From JADJSS01 sp964490845 (lineage in GTDB: Bacteria > Bacteroidota > Bacteroidia > Chitinophagales > JADIYW01): a stretch of 64,000 nucleotides of DNA. How positions within the stretch are numbered: position 1 is the stretch's first letter; each line of letters opens with the position of its first letter. This document shows positions 26,901-33,945 of the stretch, in pieces. The position numbers were made by a program, and so were the translations under genes. The DNA lies in the NCBI GenBank assembly GCA_964490845.1, contig CAZBED010000002.1, positions 1-64,000 of the forward strand, read 5' to 3'. A model generated the notes under the pieces. The model had not been told where the DNA came from and did not search any database. It worked only from the letters and a program-made list of their open reading frames with translations.

Positions 26901-27277
26901 TCCGCGAAGCTCTGCGCCAGATGAAAGAAAAAATGAGCCAGCAACAGAAAGAGAGTGGCGGAGTGGACGATATGATGAAAAAGATGGATGAGGTTGAGAA
27001 AGAATTAGCTGTTAAAAGGTTGTCAAAGGAAACATTGCAACGACATAAAGACATACAAACCAGGCTGTTAGAGTTTGAAAAAGCACAACGTGACCAGGAA
27101 GAAGATGAAAAACGACAGTCCAAATCCGGCATTGAAATAACCCGGAAGTTGCCGCCAAGTCTGGAAGAATACCTGCAAAAACGTAAATCCGCTCTGGAAA
27201 TCTACCAGACGGTTCCACCATCACTCCGCCCTTTTTACAAAAATTTAGTAGAAAAGTACTTGCGACTTGTTAACTAA
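23978..27277 (+). CDS. DUF4175-family membrane protein with very long K/Q/M-rich coiled coil
   Basis: A 1099-residue protein. Two hydrophobic segments near residues 25-50 and 60-86 and a third near 157-180 anchor it. An extracytoplasmic beta-rich part follows to about residue 490 (including DDYGLSKLEFHYTIKDEKG). After this a charged helical region of nearly 500 residues is dominated by Lys, Gln, Glu, Asp and Met. The end is globular (PPSLRPFYKNLVEKYLRLVN). This is the DUF4175 layout widespread in Bacteroidota; its function is unknown. It sits 108 bp before the RsbW-like gene and ybeY, a neighbourhood I recall from related genomes. A weak TATTTTTA box is at 23961. Confidence 0.85.
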   Translation: MNTNYDLLLWKLDAFIRKYYLNKLLRGSLLFVGLLLGFFLFISLFEYQLYFSSAVRKLLLSCFVVSTLTALVYYVLIPLSHYLKLGRQISHEQAAAIIGKHFSDVRDKLLNILQLKQQSQNAYNRDLIEASIHQKTEAIKLVPFSNAVNLNENRKYLKYALPPLFLILFLLIAAPNVLKESSTRLLNPNKTFAKKAPFEFVLENKNLKILQYEDMEIKLSVKGKTVPNEVYIVENGKKYKMEKTAADKFSYRFTNVQKAISFYFTASDFNSEEHQIRVLQKPLIANFITHLAYPAYINRPGESVKNTGDLVVPAGTTINWNFETSGTDEVKIILDGERYSSQKTGKDKFAFTRRIVRDTRYTVFVSNREVDKGDSVSFTISATPDNFPSINIEQIQDSAQKDFSVFIGTVADDYGLSKLEFHYTIKDEKGSVKESKKQLLPLTSKSISDFNYQIDFSKYQLTPGDKMDYYFEVWDNDGVSGPKSAKSQTFAYDKPTVRELEKQEFQNNEDIKSDLSDAAKEAQKLASMIQEMKEKILTKSTLSWEDKKQLEQIQKKHAELQEELKQIKDKYEENLKNQEEFKKPDDDILQKQEKLQEMMKDLMSDEMKDLMKQIEDILQKMEQKNTFENLDKMEMSNKDLKSELDKMQQLFKQLQLEQKAQETIDKLNELAKEQEKLSDQTKNNSASQDQLQQKQEDLNKKMDDIRDNLKQMEKLNKENDNKLDTKGNQEQSDDIKQDMEQSSDELEQKQNDKASKSQKSSAQKMKKMAQKMKNDLDKMQMDQNAEDIKMIRQLLENLVKLSFDQEQLMNELKKTETESPKYVQLMQKQFDLKDDAKLIEDTLQTLGKRQFQLQSFISDEMYKLNREMKKALDNLEARNKPVTGVAQQLVMTSTNNLALMLSESLDNLQQQQKSKKPGSGSCNKPGGEGQKPSMSELQKQLGDQLQKMQEGMQKGKDPKQMGKDFADAVQKQAAIREALRQMKEKMSQQQKESGGVDDMMKKMDEVEKELAVKRLSKETLQRHKDIQTRLLEFEKAQRDQEEDEKRQSKSGIEITRKLPPSLEEYLQKRKSALEIYQTVPPSLRPFYKNLVEKYLRLVN

Positions 27278-27355
27278 TTGATTAATCTTACGTATATAAT
27301 CAATGTCTGCTACAGTCAGGCCATTTCTCTATGTCTTAAAAACACAAATCCCCAA

Positions 27356-27383
27356 TTGAATTAATTATAGTTTAATACTATTG
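27356..27383 (+). promoter_or_regulatory. Promoter of the RsbW-like ATPase gene
   Basis: TTG (27356-27358), 17-bp spacer, then TACTATTG (27376-27383), one base from TAnnTTTG. The -7 box ends 2 nt before the ATG at 27386, so the transcript would be leaderless or start inside the first codons. Confidence 0.4.
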
Positions 27384-27385
27384 GT

Positions 27386-27790
27386 ATGCAAGAAGTAGTA
27401 AAGTTAAAAATCTCCTCCCGTCTGGAAAATATCGCAAAAGTAGAAACCCTGATTGAGTCATTGAGAGACCAGTTCAAAATCAGTGAGCGGCAATATGGCA
27501 ATATGCTGCTGGCTTCCGTGGAGGCAGTAACGAATGCTATCGAACACGGCAATAATCTGGACGAACGGAAAGAAGTGAAGATTGAAGCCTATAAATGTGA
27601 ACGGTTTTTTAATGTCTTTGTCCGTGACCAAGGCAAAGGATTCAACCCCGACGGGCTGCCGGACCCTACTACACCAGAATTCCGCGAGCAGCCCGATGGC
27701 CGGGGAGTATTTCTGATGCGCAAACTCGCCGATGAAGTAAGATTCCGCGAGGGTGGCACCTGCGTCGAAATGAAATTCTTTTTGTCGTAA
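27386..27790 (+). CDS. Anti-sigma-factor-type histidine-kinase-like ATPase (RsbW family)
   Basis: A 134-residue stand-alone GHKL ATPase domain. The N box is EAVTNAIEHGN, the G1 box VRDQGKGFNPDGLPDP, and the G2-like segment PDGRGVFLMRKLADEV. Proteins of this type (RsbW, SpoIIAB) are serine kinases that bind sigma factors or phosphorylate anti-anti-sigma STAS proteins. No STAS or sigma gene is adjacent, so its partner is unknown. It is cytoplasmic. It lies between the DUF4175 gene and ybeY. Confidence 0.88.
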   Translation: MQEVVKLKISSRLENIAKVETLIESLRDQFKISERQYGNMLLASVEAVTNAIEHGNNLDERKEVKIEAYKCERFFNVFVRDQGKGFNPDGLPDPTTPEFREQPDGRGVFLMRKLADEVRFREGGTCVEMKFFLS

Positions 27791-27944
27791 TGCAGCGAGT
27801 TATCGGATAAAGCCGATCAGTATCATATCAGAAAATCAACAAATTCTTGTAATTAAAATTGTATGTAATTATTTAGCGGCGATTAAATAAAAAACTTTGT
27901 ATTTTTTGCAGTTTTGCGTCAAAAAAAATCGCATTTTTACGGCA

Positions 27945-28370
27945 ATGGCCATTACATTTCATTTCAATAGTATATCAAAGCCTAAATTCTTTGCCGCCAC
28001 GAAGATAAAGCCCTGGCTCAAGGCAATTGCAGCTAGAGAAAATGCGGTTATCAGAGAGTTGAATTATGCTTTCATGACAGATGAGGAATTATTGAAACTC
28101 AATATCGAATACCTGAATCACGATACCTATACGGATATCATCACGTTTGACAACTCGGGAATAAAGGGACGGATAGAAGGAGACATTTTCATCTCGCTGG
28201 TACGGGTGGAGGAAAACGCCCTAAAATTCAAGAATTCTTTTGAGGATGAGTTGTATCGGGTGCTGGCGCATGGCCTGCTTCATTTGTGCGGCTATAAAGA
28301 CAAAAAGAAAGTGGATTCGGAGCTGATGCGAAAGAAAGAAGAGGAAAGTTTAGAGTTATTATTAATATAG
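27945..28370 (+). CDS. ybeY: Endoribonuclease YbeY, rRNA maturation
   Basis: A 141-residue member of the YbeY/UPF0054 family, a metal-dependent endoribonuclease acting in 16S rRNA 3'-end maturation and ribosome quality control. The family core is present: TDIITFDNSGIKGRIEGDIFIS and the metal site HGLLHLCGYKD with His109 and His113. The usual third ligand, His in the GYDH motif, is replaced: the sequence reads GYKDK, with Asp119 at that place. ATG at 27945 is chosen because upstream in-frame codons are T/K-rich and unlike the family. A REP-like repeat lies just after the stop. Confidence 0.9.
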   Translation: MAITFHFNSISKPKFFAATKIKPWLKAIAARENAVIRELNYAFMTDEELLKLNIEYLNHDTYTDIITFDNSGIKGRIEGDIFISLVRVEENALKFKNSFEDELYRVLAHGLLHLCGYKDKKKVDSELMRKKEEESLELLLI

Positions 28371-28397
28371 TAAACATTGTAGCGAAAACGAATTCCA

Positions 28398-28492
28398 CGT
28401 CATTCCGAATGCAGAGTGGAATCCCGATATCGAGACGGTCTATCTAAACCAATTCGAGATCTTTCTCCGCCAGTTGGCGGATCGAAATGACG
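28398..28492. repeat. REP-like inverted-repeat element, copy 1
   Basis: The ends CGTCATTCCGA (28398-28408) and TCGAAATGACG (28482-28492) form an 11-bp inverted repeat with one mismatch. Inside are GATATCGA, GAGATCTTTCTCC and a perfect 6-bp hairpin CCGCCA-GT-TGGCGG (28467-28480). It occupies the convergent gap after ybeY. It matches the element at 30793-30889 in termini, length and internal AGAT-TTCTCC motif. Confidence 0.7.
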
Positions 28493-28509
28493 GTTCTCAT
28501 TTGTGAAAT

Positions 28510-28728
28510 CTATTTTTCTCTGCTAAAGGATGTTTTTTCTATTTCATCGCTGCTGATATAGCCTTCCGAGGATTCATCTTTGATAACGGTATCGCGCTGC
28601 CATTCTTCTACCTTGAGTTTTTCATCTTCTTTCAAAATAGAAATATTCAGTTGCTGGATAAACTGTCTGATAAAAGCTTCCACTTCTTCCGCCTTATCGT
28701 CCGGAACCGTTATGGTGATTTTTTTCAT
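28510..28728 (-). CDS. Small acidic protein, antitoxin-like
   Basis: A 72-residue protein beginning MKKITITVPDDKAEEVEAFIRQ, a strand-helix start seen in many small Bacteroidota proteins that resemble ribbon-helix-helix or Phd-type antitoxins. The C-terminal half is charged (DESSEGYISSDEIEKT). The ATG at 28728 is preferred to one 63 nt upstream because the conserved-looking strand begins there. No toxin gene of RelE, PIN or HipA type follows; the next downstream feature is a repeat. It could be an orphan antitoxin or an unrelated regulator. Confidence 0.6.
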   Translation of the reverse strand: MKKITITVPDDKAEEVEAFIRQFIQQLNISILKEDEKLKVEEWQRDTVIKDESSEGYISSDEIEKTSFSREK

Positions 28729-28811
28729 AGAATAAAAATAACTAAAAAAGTTAGATTTTGGTTCCTTCTCACGGGTCTTGACTAAGGACATACGATTAAA
28801 AGGAAGGACAT

Positions 28812-30107
28812 TTAATAAAATAAAGCAACACTCAACCCATTTGAAGTTGACGGCCAGTTCGGGGTATGCAGAATCCTGCCATTGTAAGTATAGGTGGAGA
28901 ATCCGGTAGTGGGCAATGAAAAATCAATACCTTTGAAGGTTGTCGCACTGCTGAATAATGCAACGGAGGTATAATCTGATGCATTATTTTTGTTTTCGTC
29001 GTACATAAAGTACGCCAGTGTATTCATTTCTTTTTGAGAGAAGGCCGAAGTGACACAATCATATCCGTTTATGGTCAGGGCGTCTCTACCCAGTAATACA
29101 GCCTTGGAAACCGAAAAAAAGATGGAAACACCCTGTGTTTCACTAAATGGAATAATGGCATTGAATCCGAGGTTTAGAAAACTGCTTTGCGGCGGAAACG
29201 TGCGCAGGTAAATGACGTGGCTGGAATTTTTAAAAGGTTCAAAATAAAAGTGAATCGGACGGTCTGCTGCCCTGCCGGTAGAAACTTCGAACTCGTAGTA
29301 GGTGTCTTTCTTAGCAGCAAATTCGGGGTAATATCCTTTGGCGTCCGTGCGCAGCATACTGACGGGCGTTGTTGACAGTCGTGTTCCGTCGTTTGCGCTG
29401 ACTTCGTAAATTTCAATCGTATTGCCGGAGCCTACGGCATTTTCCAGAAAACTGACTACTTTGCCGGAAATCAGAATACGGTCGTCTTCCGGAATGGTCG
29501 TCACCGGTTCTTTGTCATCATTAAAGAATTTAAAGATCTCTGCAAAAGATTCTTTGCAGGATGCAATTTCATTATGATCCTTATCGGGGATGACCTTATT
29601 CACAGCAAAAGGAATAGTACTGGTATCCGTCACCACATAGTCCGCATTGCTGCGGATGTTCAGCGTAGGAATCGCCGAATCGGGAATTTTGGTTCTGTCT
29701 TTCAGGTAGGGAGCCAGCCACGCCAGCCGGTTGACGGAGCCGGCATATTCTGTGTTACTGCAATAGTTAAAGGTGAGGGAGCCACCCAAAGAATGGCCTA
29801 CCAGGTTCACTTTATCATATCCGGTTTTTTTAAGTACATCCACTATAAAATCCCTCAGTGGTTTTGTGTTTTTAGGTGCACTCTGCAAGTCGAGCGTATT
29901 CCAGTCGTAGGTATATAATTTGTTGGTGGGATACCCGTTCGCCCTGAAATACCCAATCATTTTGGTGTAGGAATCCCCACTTCCGGAATAGCCATGTACA
30001 AAAACAATGGGGAGGATGCCGTCTTTAACCGGAATGTCATTTTTCTGACAGGAAAGGATGATGAACAGTGCCGGAATAAGCAGTAAAAAAGCTGGGAATC
30101 TTTTCAT
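28812..30107 (-). CDS. Lipase-like alpha/beta-hydrolase lipoprotein
   Basis: A 431-residue lipoprotein: signal ending FIILSC, Cys20. The hydrolase domain has the oxyanion region VFVHGYSGSG (35-44) and the nucleophile elbow GHSLGG with Ser106, as in triacylglycerol lipases of the LipA/EstA group. The Asp and His of the triad are probably Asp138 or a nearby Asp, and the His in DKDHNEIASC. After about residue 205 a beta-rich C-terminal part begins (ISGKVVSFLENAVGSGNTIEIYEV), a predicted carboxypeptidase-regulatory-like module. Likely surface or periplasmic esterase/lipase. ATG at 30107 gives the proper signal peptide. Confidence 0.85.
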   Translation of the reverse strand: MKRFPAFLLLIPALFIILSCQKNDIPVKDGILPIVFVHGYSGSGDSYTKMIGYFRANGYPTNKLYTYDWNTLDLQSAPKNTKPLRDFIVDVLKKTGYDKVNLVGHSLGGSLTFNYCSNTEYAGSVNRLAWLAPYLKDRTKIPDSAIPTLNIRSNADYVVTDTSTIPFAVNKVIPDKDHNEIASCKESFAEIFKFFNDDKEPVTTIPEDDRILISGKVVSFLENAVGSGNTIEIYEVSANDGTRLSTTPVSMLRTDAKGYYPEFAAKKDTYYEFEVSTGRAADRPIHFYFEPFKNSSHVIYLRTFPPQSSFLNLGFNAIIPFSETQGVSIFFSVSKAVLLGRDALTINGYDCVTSAFSQKEMNTLAYFMYDENKNNASDYTSVALFSSATTFKGIDFSLPTTGFSTYTYNGRILHTPNWPSTSNGLSVALFY

Positions 30108-30165
30108 ATTCAAATCTAACAATTGAAATGCATAAAATATAGTGGATGGTACAACCTTTCCAGTT

Positions 30166-30573
30166 TTACCTGCTGGCGTATACGGGATTCAGTTTAGTAT
30201 ACGACACCTGCTCTCCGAAAACCAATCGGTTGTCAGACGCCTCATAGGTGATTGGAACAGACTTTTCCTCTCCATGGAGAATATAGATAACATTATCTTC
30301 TATCAGCCACCTCCCTTTGCCGATGACGTGATAAAAACCTTCTGTGTAATTAAAGGAAATAAATGTACCGTTGGCATTGAACTGGCAGAATACGGGTTGT
30401 TTGTCTGGCTGATTTCCCACATTCATCTCCCAGGTACCTACGATACTCTTGTCTACTTTATGAAACAGAAGATTATACCGGTCTGTGGTCATTGTCTGGG
30501 TTTTTGCTAAAGAAGTGTAAAATGGGATTGCTGATAAGATAATCGCTGTCATGATACGGATAGTGCTTTTCAT
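30166..30573 (-). CDS. Exported lipocalin-like protein
   Basis: A 135-residue protein with a signal peptide (MKSTIRIMTAIILSAIPFYTSLA). The mature part contains IVGTWEMNV, then strands such as FNANGTFISFNYTEG, GKGRWLIEDNVIYI and PITYEASDNRLVF. This pattern of GTW followed by G(T/K)-strand-turns is that of lipocalin-like Bacteroidota proteins of the DUF4488/DUF5004 sort. The exact family cannot be fixed by eye. It is separated by 58 bp from the lipase-like gene, and a shared transcript is possible. Ligand unknown. Confidence 0.65.
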   Translation of the reverse strand: MKSTIRIMTAIILSAIPFYTSLAKTQTMTTDRYNLLFHKVDKSIVGTWEMNVGNQPDKQPVFCQFNANGTFISFNYTEGFYHVIGKGRWLIEDNVIYILHGEEKSVPITYEASDNRLVFGEQVSYTKLNPVYASR

Positions 30574-30792
30574 ACGGTTGCTTTTTTAATGGTTAATTAG
30601 TGTGTTTGTATTTATCTCAGTCATTGAGAGACACGAACAGTATAAATTCCATAAAAAAGTGTAAAAAAATTTTCAGCACAAGCACCGGGAGCATGAAAAC
30701 AGCAGAAAGATATCTTCTATTGACAAAAAGACTGCTGCGTTTCTCGCAGTGATTTGGTGATGGATAGAGTTGTTCCGGATTTTTATTGGCAG

Positions 30793-30889
30793 CTGTCATC
30801 TCGAACATCGAGGGATATCTTACTTTTTCCAATAGATATTCCTCAGTAAGTATAGCAAGATTTCTCCTCGTTCCTCGTCGAAATGACAG
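30793..30889. repeat. REP-like inverted-repeat element, copy 2
   Basis: Termini CTGTCATCTCGA (30793-30804) and TCGAAATGACAG (30878-30889) pair over 12 bp with one mismatch. The 97-bp body contains GGATATC and AAGATTTCTCC, like copy 1. It lies in a 471-bp stretch (30574-31044) without a credible gene. A reading frame across it (30617-30946, minus) follows the repeat and is not protein-like. Confidence 0.7.
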
Positions 30890-30908
30890 GGTGCATGGAG
30901 TAGCGGCA

Positions 30909-31044
30909 TGCGTTCCTAACTCGCCTTTGTTGGTTTTTATTTCCAAGCAGAGTCTCTTGAAAAGGACTCTACGTTGTTGAAATTACGCAGAGTCCACTGC
31001 GTGAGACTCTGCTGGTAAAATAGGCGTTCCTCCTCGCAATGACG
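30909..31044. repeat. Complex repeat: long hairpin flanked by direct repeats
   Basis: A perfect 11-bp inverted repeat AGCAGAGTCTC (30946-30956) / GAGACTCTGCT (31003-31013) encloses a second pair GGACTCT (30964-30970) / AGAGTCC (30989-30995), so a folded, branched RNA or cruciform could form. Flanking copies of GCGTTCCT (about 30910 and 31024) are each followed by a CTCGC. The last bases CTCGCAATGACG resemble the terminus of a REP-like element. It abuts the stop codon of the FadH-like gene and may also help end its transcript. Confidence 0.55.
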
Positions 31045-33075
31045 CTACACTATCGCCGCCAGCCTCGCCGCCTGGTCAATGGCGCGTTTGGCGTCCAGTT
31101 CGCCGGCTTCGTAAGCGCCGCCAATGACATGTACCGTTTTGCCCAGGTCTTTCAGCGGCTTTTCCAAATCTCTCAGCGAAATTTGTCCGGCGCAGATCAC
31201 CACATTGTCGCACGGGAATACCTGCGGCGTTTTAGTCTTGTCTATGTAGTGCAACCCTTCGTCATCAATTTTGGTGTATTCGACTCCGGCTACCATTTTC
31301 ACTTTCTTCATCTTCAATGTGGTGCGGTGTATCCACCCGGTGGTCTTGCCCAGTTTGGCCCCCACTTTGCCGTCGGTGCGCTGGAACATCGTCACTTCGC
31401 GTGCCGGAGTAGTAATATGGGGTTGAATACCCGCCACGCCGCCGCGTACCTCATTCTTTAGATCCACGCCCCATTCTTTCAGCCATTCCTCCCGGTGCAG
31501 GGTAGGGCTTTCTCCAGCCTGAGTCAGAAATTCACTGACGTCAAAACCGATACCGCCCGCACCGATGACCGCCACTTTCTTGCCTACGGCTGCGCCATTT
31601 TTCAGCACATCAATATAGCTCAGCACCTTCGGATGATTACTGCCGTCCAATTGTAAATGACGCGGTGAGATACCCGTGGCAATCACCACTTCATCATACC
31701 CTTTTAATTCATCGGCAGTTACTTTCTTATTCAGCTGCACATCCACTTTATGTAATTCCAGTTGCTTATTGAAATAGCGCAGGGTTTCATAAAACTCTTC
31801 CTTGCCCGGAATCTTTTTCGCCATGTTAAACTGTCCGCCGATTTCTTTGTCCGCTTCAAATAATGTTACCCCATGGCCGCGCTCTGCAGCAATGGAAGCA
31901 AATGCCATTCCAGCAGGCCCTGCACCCACCACCGCTATTTTTTTGGCGGAGGAGACCGGAGGATAATTTAATTCCGTTTCATGGCAGGCACGCGGGTTGA
32001 CGAGGCAACTGGATAGTTTATTGGAAAAAGTATGGTCCAGACAAGCCTGGTTACAGGCGATGCAGGTGTTGATTTCATCGGCACGGTTTTCCTTCGCCTT
32101 TTTCACCCAGTTTTCATCGGCTAAAAACGGACGCGCCATGCTCACCATATCCGCGCAGCCATCAGCCAGCACCTGTTCCGCCACTTCCGGCATATTGATA
32201 CGGTTGGACGTACATAAAGGGATGGAGATTTCCGATTTCAGTTTTTGAGTCACCCAGGAAAAACCGGCGCGCGGCACCGATGTTGCAATCGTCGGGATGC
32301 GCGCCTCATGCCAGCCGATACCGGTGTTTATGATGGTGGCACCTGCCTTTTCAATTTCTTTAGCCAGCTGTACCACTTCCTGCCAGTTGCTGCCGTCTTC
32401 AATCAGATCCAGCATCGACAGGCGATAGATGATGATGAAATCCTTGCCCACTTTTTCCCGTGCCTTCCGCACAATCTCAATCGGAAACTTGATTCGGTTT
32501 TCATAGCTGCCGCCGTATTCGTCGGTGCGCTGGTTGGTATGTTTTACGATGAACTGATTGATCAGATAACCTTCGCTGCCCATGATTTCTACCCCGTCAT
32601 AACCCGCTTCCCGTGCAAGAGCCGCGCTATCTGCAAAATCATTAATGGTTCTTTTTACCCCCCAAGTTGTAAGTGCTCTTGGTTTAAAGGGATTAATCGG
32701 TGCCTGAATTCTGGATGGTGCTACACTTAGTGGATGATAGGCATAACGTCCGGCGTGTAAAATCTGCAACGCAATTTTTCCGCCTTCGCTGTGTACGGCA
32801 TCTGTTACAATCTTATGTTTTTTTACATGTCCGTGATTTGTCATTCTTCCGGCAAAAGGTTTCAGCCAGCCTTCCCAATTGGGTGCAAAACCGCCTGTTA
32901 CGATTATACCGGCATCGCCTTTAGCGCGTTCAGCATAAAAGGCGGCGAGTTTTTCAAAACCGTTTTTTTCTTCTTCCAGATTGGTATGCATGGAACCCAT
33001 CAGCACCCGGTTTTTCAATTTTGTAAAACCTAAGTCGAGTTCTGATAATAAATGCGGATATTTGTTCGTAGACAT
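31045..33075 (-). CDS. fadH: NADPH-dependent 2,4-dienoyl-CoA reductase-like flavoenzyme (FadH type)
   Basis: A 676-residue three-part enzyme. An N-terminal OYE-type TIM barrel binds FMN (LGFTKLKNRVLMGSMH, ILHAGRYAY). A 4Fe-4S cluster site follows, with cysteines spaced C-x2-C-x3-C-x11-C (CIACNQACLDHTFSNKLSSC). The C-terminal FAD/NADPH part has VVGAGPAGMA and IGAGGIGFDVSEFL. In E. coli this architecture reduces 2,4-dienoyl-CoA during oxidation of unsaturated fatty acids; related enoate reductases have other substrates. ATG at 33075 (MSTNKYPHLLS) is chosen over one 30 nt upstream, which lies in the promoter zone. It is transcribed divergently from a gene across a 20-bp palindrome. Confidence 0.9.
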   Translation of the reverse strand: MSTNKYPHLLSELDLGFTKLKNRVLMGSMHTNLEEEKNGFEKLAAFYAERAKGDAGIIVTGGFAPNWEGWLKPFAGRMTNHGHVKKHKIVTDAVHSEGGKIALQILHAGRYAYHPLSVAPSRIQAPINPFKPRALTTWGVKRTINDFADSAALAREAGYDGVEIMGSEGYLINQFIVKHTNQRTDEYGGSYENRIKFPIEIVRKAREKVGKDFIIIYRLSMLDLIEDGSNWQEVVQLAKEIEKAGATIINTGIGWHEARIPTIATSVPRAGFSWVTQKLKSEISIPLCTSNRINMPEVAEQVLADGCADMVSMARPFLADENWVKKAKENRADEINTCIACNQACLDHTFSNKLSSCLVNPRACHETELNYPPVSSAKKIAVVGAGPAGMAFASIAAERGHGVTLFEADKEIGGQFNMAKKIPGKEEFYETLRYFNKQLELHKVDVQLNKKVTADELKGYDEVVIATGISPRHLQLDGSNHPKVLSYIDVLKNGAAVGKKVAVIGAGGIGFDVSEFLTQAGESPTLHREEWLKEWGVDLKNEVRGGVAGIQPHITTPAREVTMFQRTDGKVGAKLGKTTGWIHRTTLKMKKVKMVAGVEYTKIDDEGLHYIDKTKTPQVFPCDNVVICAGQISLRDLEKPLKDLGKTVHVIGGAYEAGELDAKRAIDQAARLAAIV

Positions 33076-33102
33076 TGGTAACTTTATTTGTATTAAAGAT
33101 AA

Positions 33103-33130
33103 CAAAAATAATTCAATGCATGCATTGAAT
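33103..33130 (-). promoter_or_regulatory. Palindromic operator and -7 box before the FadH-like gene
   Basis: ATTCAATGCATGCATTGAAT at 33111-33130 is a perfect 20-bp palindrome. Immediately next to it on the minus strand is TATTTTTG (33110-33103), a perfect -7 box, so the palindrome covers the spacer/-33 region of the flavoenzyme promoter. A dimeric regulator (TetR-, MarR- or AraC-like) bound here would block or control this gene, and perhaps the divergent amidase gene starting at 33150. Confidence 0.6.
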
Positions 33131-33149
33131 ATCCACTAATTGTACCATT

Positions 33150-33929
33150 ATGAACAAGGAGATGAAAATTGCCCTGCTTCAGCCGGATCTAATCTGGAAG
33201 GATAAGGTAAAGAATCTGAACAATATGGAGAAACTGATAGCGTCCATAGGCAAGCCCGTTGATATCATCGCCTTGCCGGAAATGTTTACGACCGCTTTTT
33301 GTGTTGATGACAGCAGCCTGGCGGAAGGAATGGAGGGTGGAACGGTACAATGGATGAAGGGGATGGCGCGTAGACGAAACGCCGCCATTTGCGGCAGTAT
33401 CCTGTTTGAAGAAGCGGGTCATCTTTACAATCGCTTCTTATGGGTGGAGGCGGATGGCAAGCTAACATCGTATGACAAGCATCATTTGTTCAGCCTGGTA
33501 GGGGAGAATAATCTGTTGTCAAAAGGGATGCATAAGACTGTCATCGATTATAAGGGCTGGACAATACAACCTTTTGTCTGTTATGATTTGCGTTTTCCGG
33601 CATGGTGCCAGAATGATGACAATGCCGATATTCAGCTGTATGCAGCCAACTGGCCGAAGAAGCGCATTCATCACTGGAAACATCTCTTACAGGCAAGAGC
33701 CATAGAAAACCAGTGTTATGTGGTGGGTGTAAACAGAACAGGAACGGATTATTTCGGGAATGAACACGACGGATGCAGCAGTGTATATGATTATGCCGGA
33801 AACCGGATAACTTGCATAGAAGGCAGGAATGGCACAGAAATTGTTAAACTTTCCAAACAGAATTTAGAAAAACATAAAGAACGTTATCCTTTTTGGAAAG
33901 ATAGAGATACCTTTATGCCTCCCTTATAG
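33150..33929 (+). CDS. Carbon-nitrogen hydrolase (omega-amidase/nitrilase family)
   Basis: A 259-residue nitrilase-superfamily amidase. The catalytic Glu is in IIALPEMFTTAF, Lys in SYDKHHLFS and Cys in FVCYDLRFPAW. The pattern matches YafV/omega-amidases that hydrolyse alpha-ketoglutaramate or similar deaminated amides. Length is normal and there is no signal peptide, so it is cytoplasmic. The start is uncertain between ATG 33150 and ATG 33162 (MKIALLQPD). The next gene begins 16 bp after its stop, indicating a shared transcript. Confidence 0.9.
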   Translation: MNKEMKIALLQPDLIWKDKVKNLNNMEKLIASIGKPVDIIALPEMFTTAFCVDDSSLAEGMEGGTVQWMKGMARRRNAAICGSILFEEAGHLYNRFLWVEADGKLTSYDKHHLFSLVGENNLLSKGMHKTVIDYKGWTIQPFVCYDLRFPAWCQNDDNADIQLYAANWPKKRIHHWKHLLQARAIENQCYVVGVNRTGTDYFGNEHDGCSSVYDYAGNRITCIEGRNGTEIVKLSKQNLEKHKERYPFWKDRDTFMPPL

Positions 33930-33945
33930 AAAGGTAGAGATAGTT

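Noticed and set aside
28398..28492. Possible terminator for ybeY
   Set aside because: The internal 6-bp hairpin lacks a T run; the larger inverted repeat is better explained as a repeated element.
30617..30946. A 109-codon open frame on the minus strand
   Set aside because: It runs through the REP-like element at 30793-30889, has no family-like pattern and lacks a start context, so it is a by-product of repeat sequence.
30946..31013. tRNA-like folding in the nested hairpin
   Set aside because: No T-loop GGTTCGA consensus, no acceptor pairing of seven bases and no anticodon arm of proper size.
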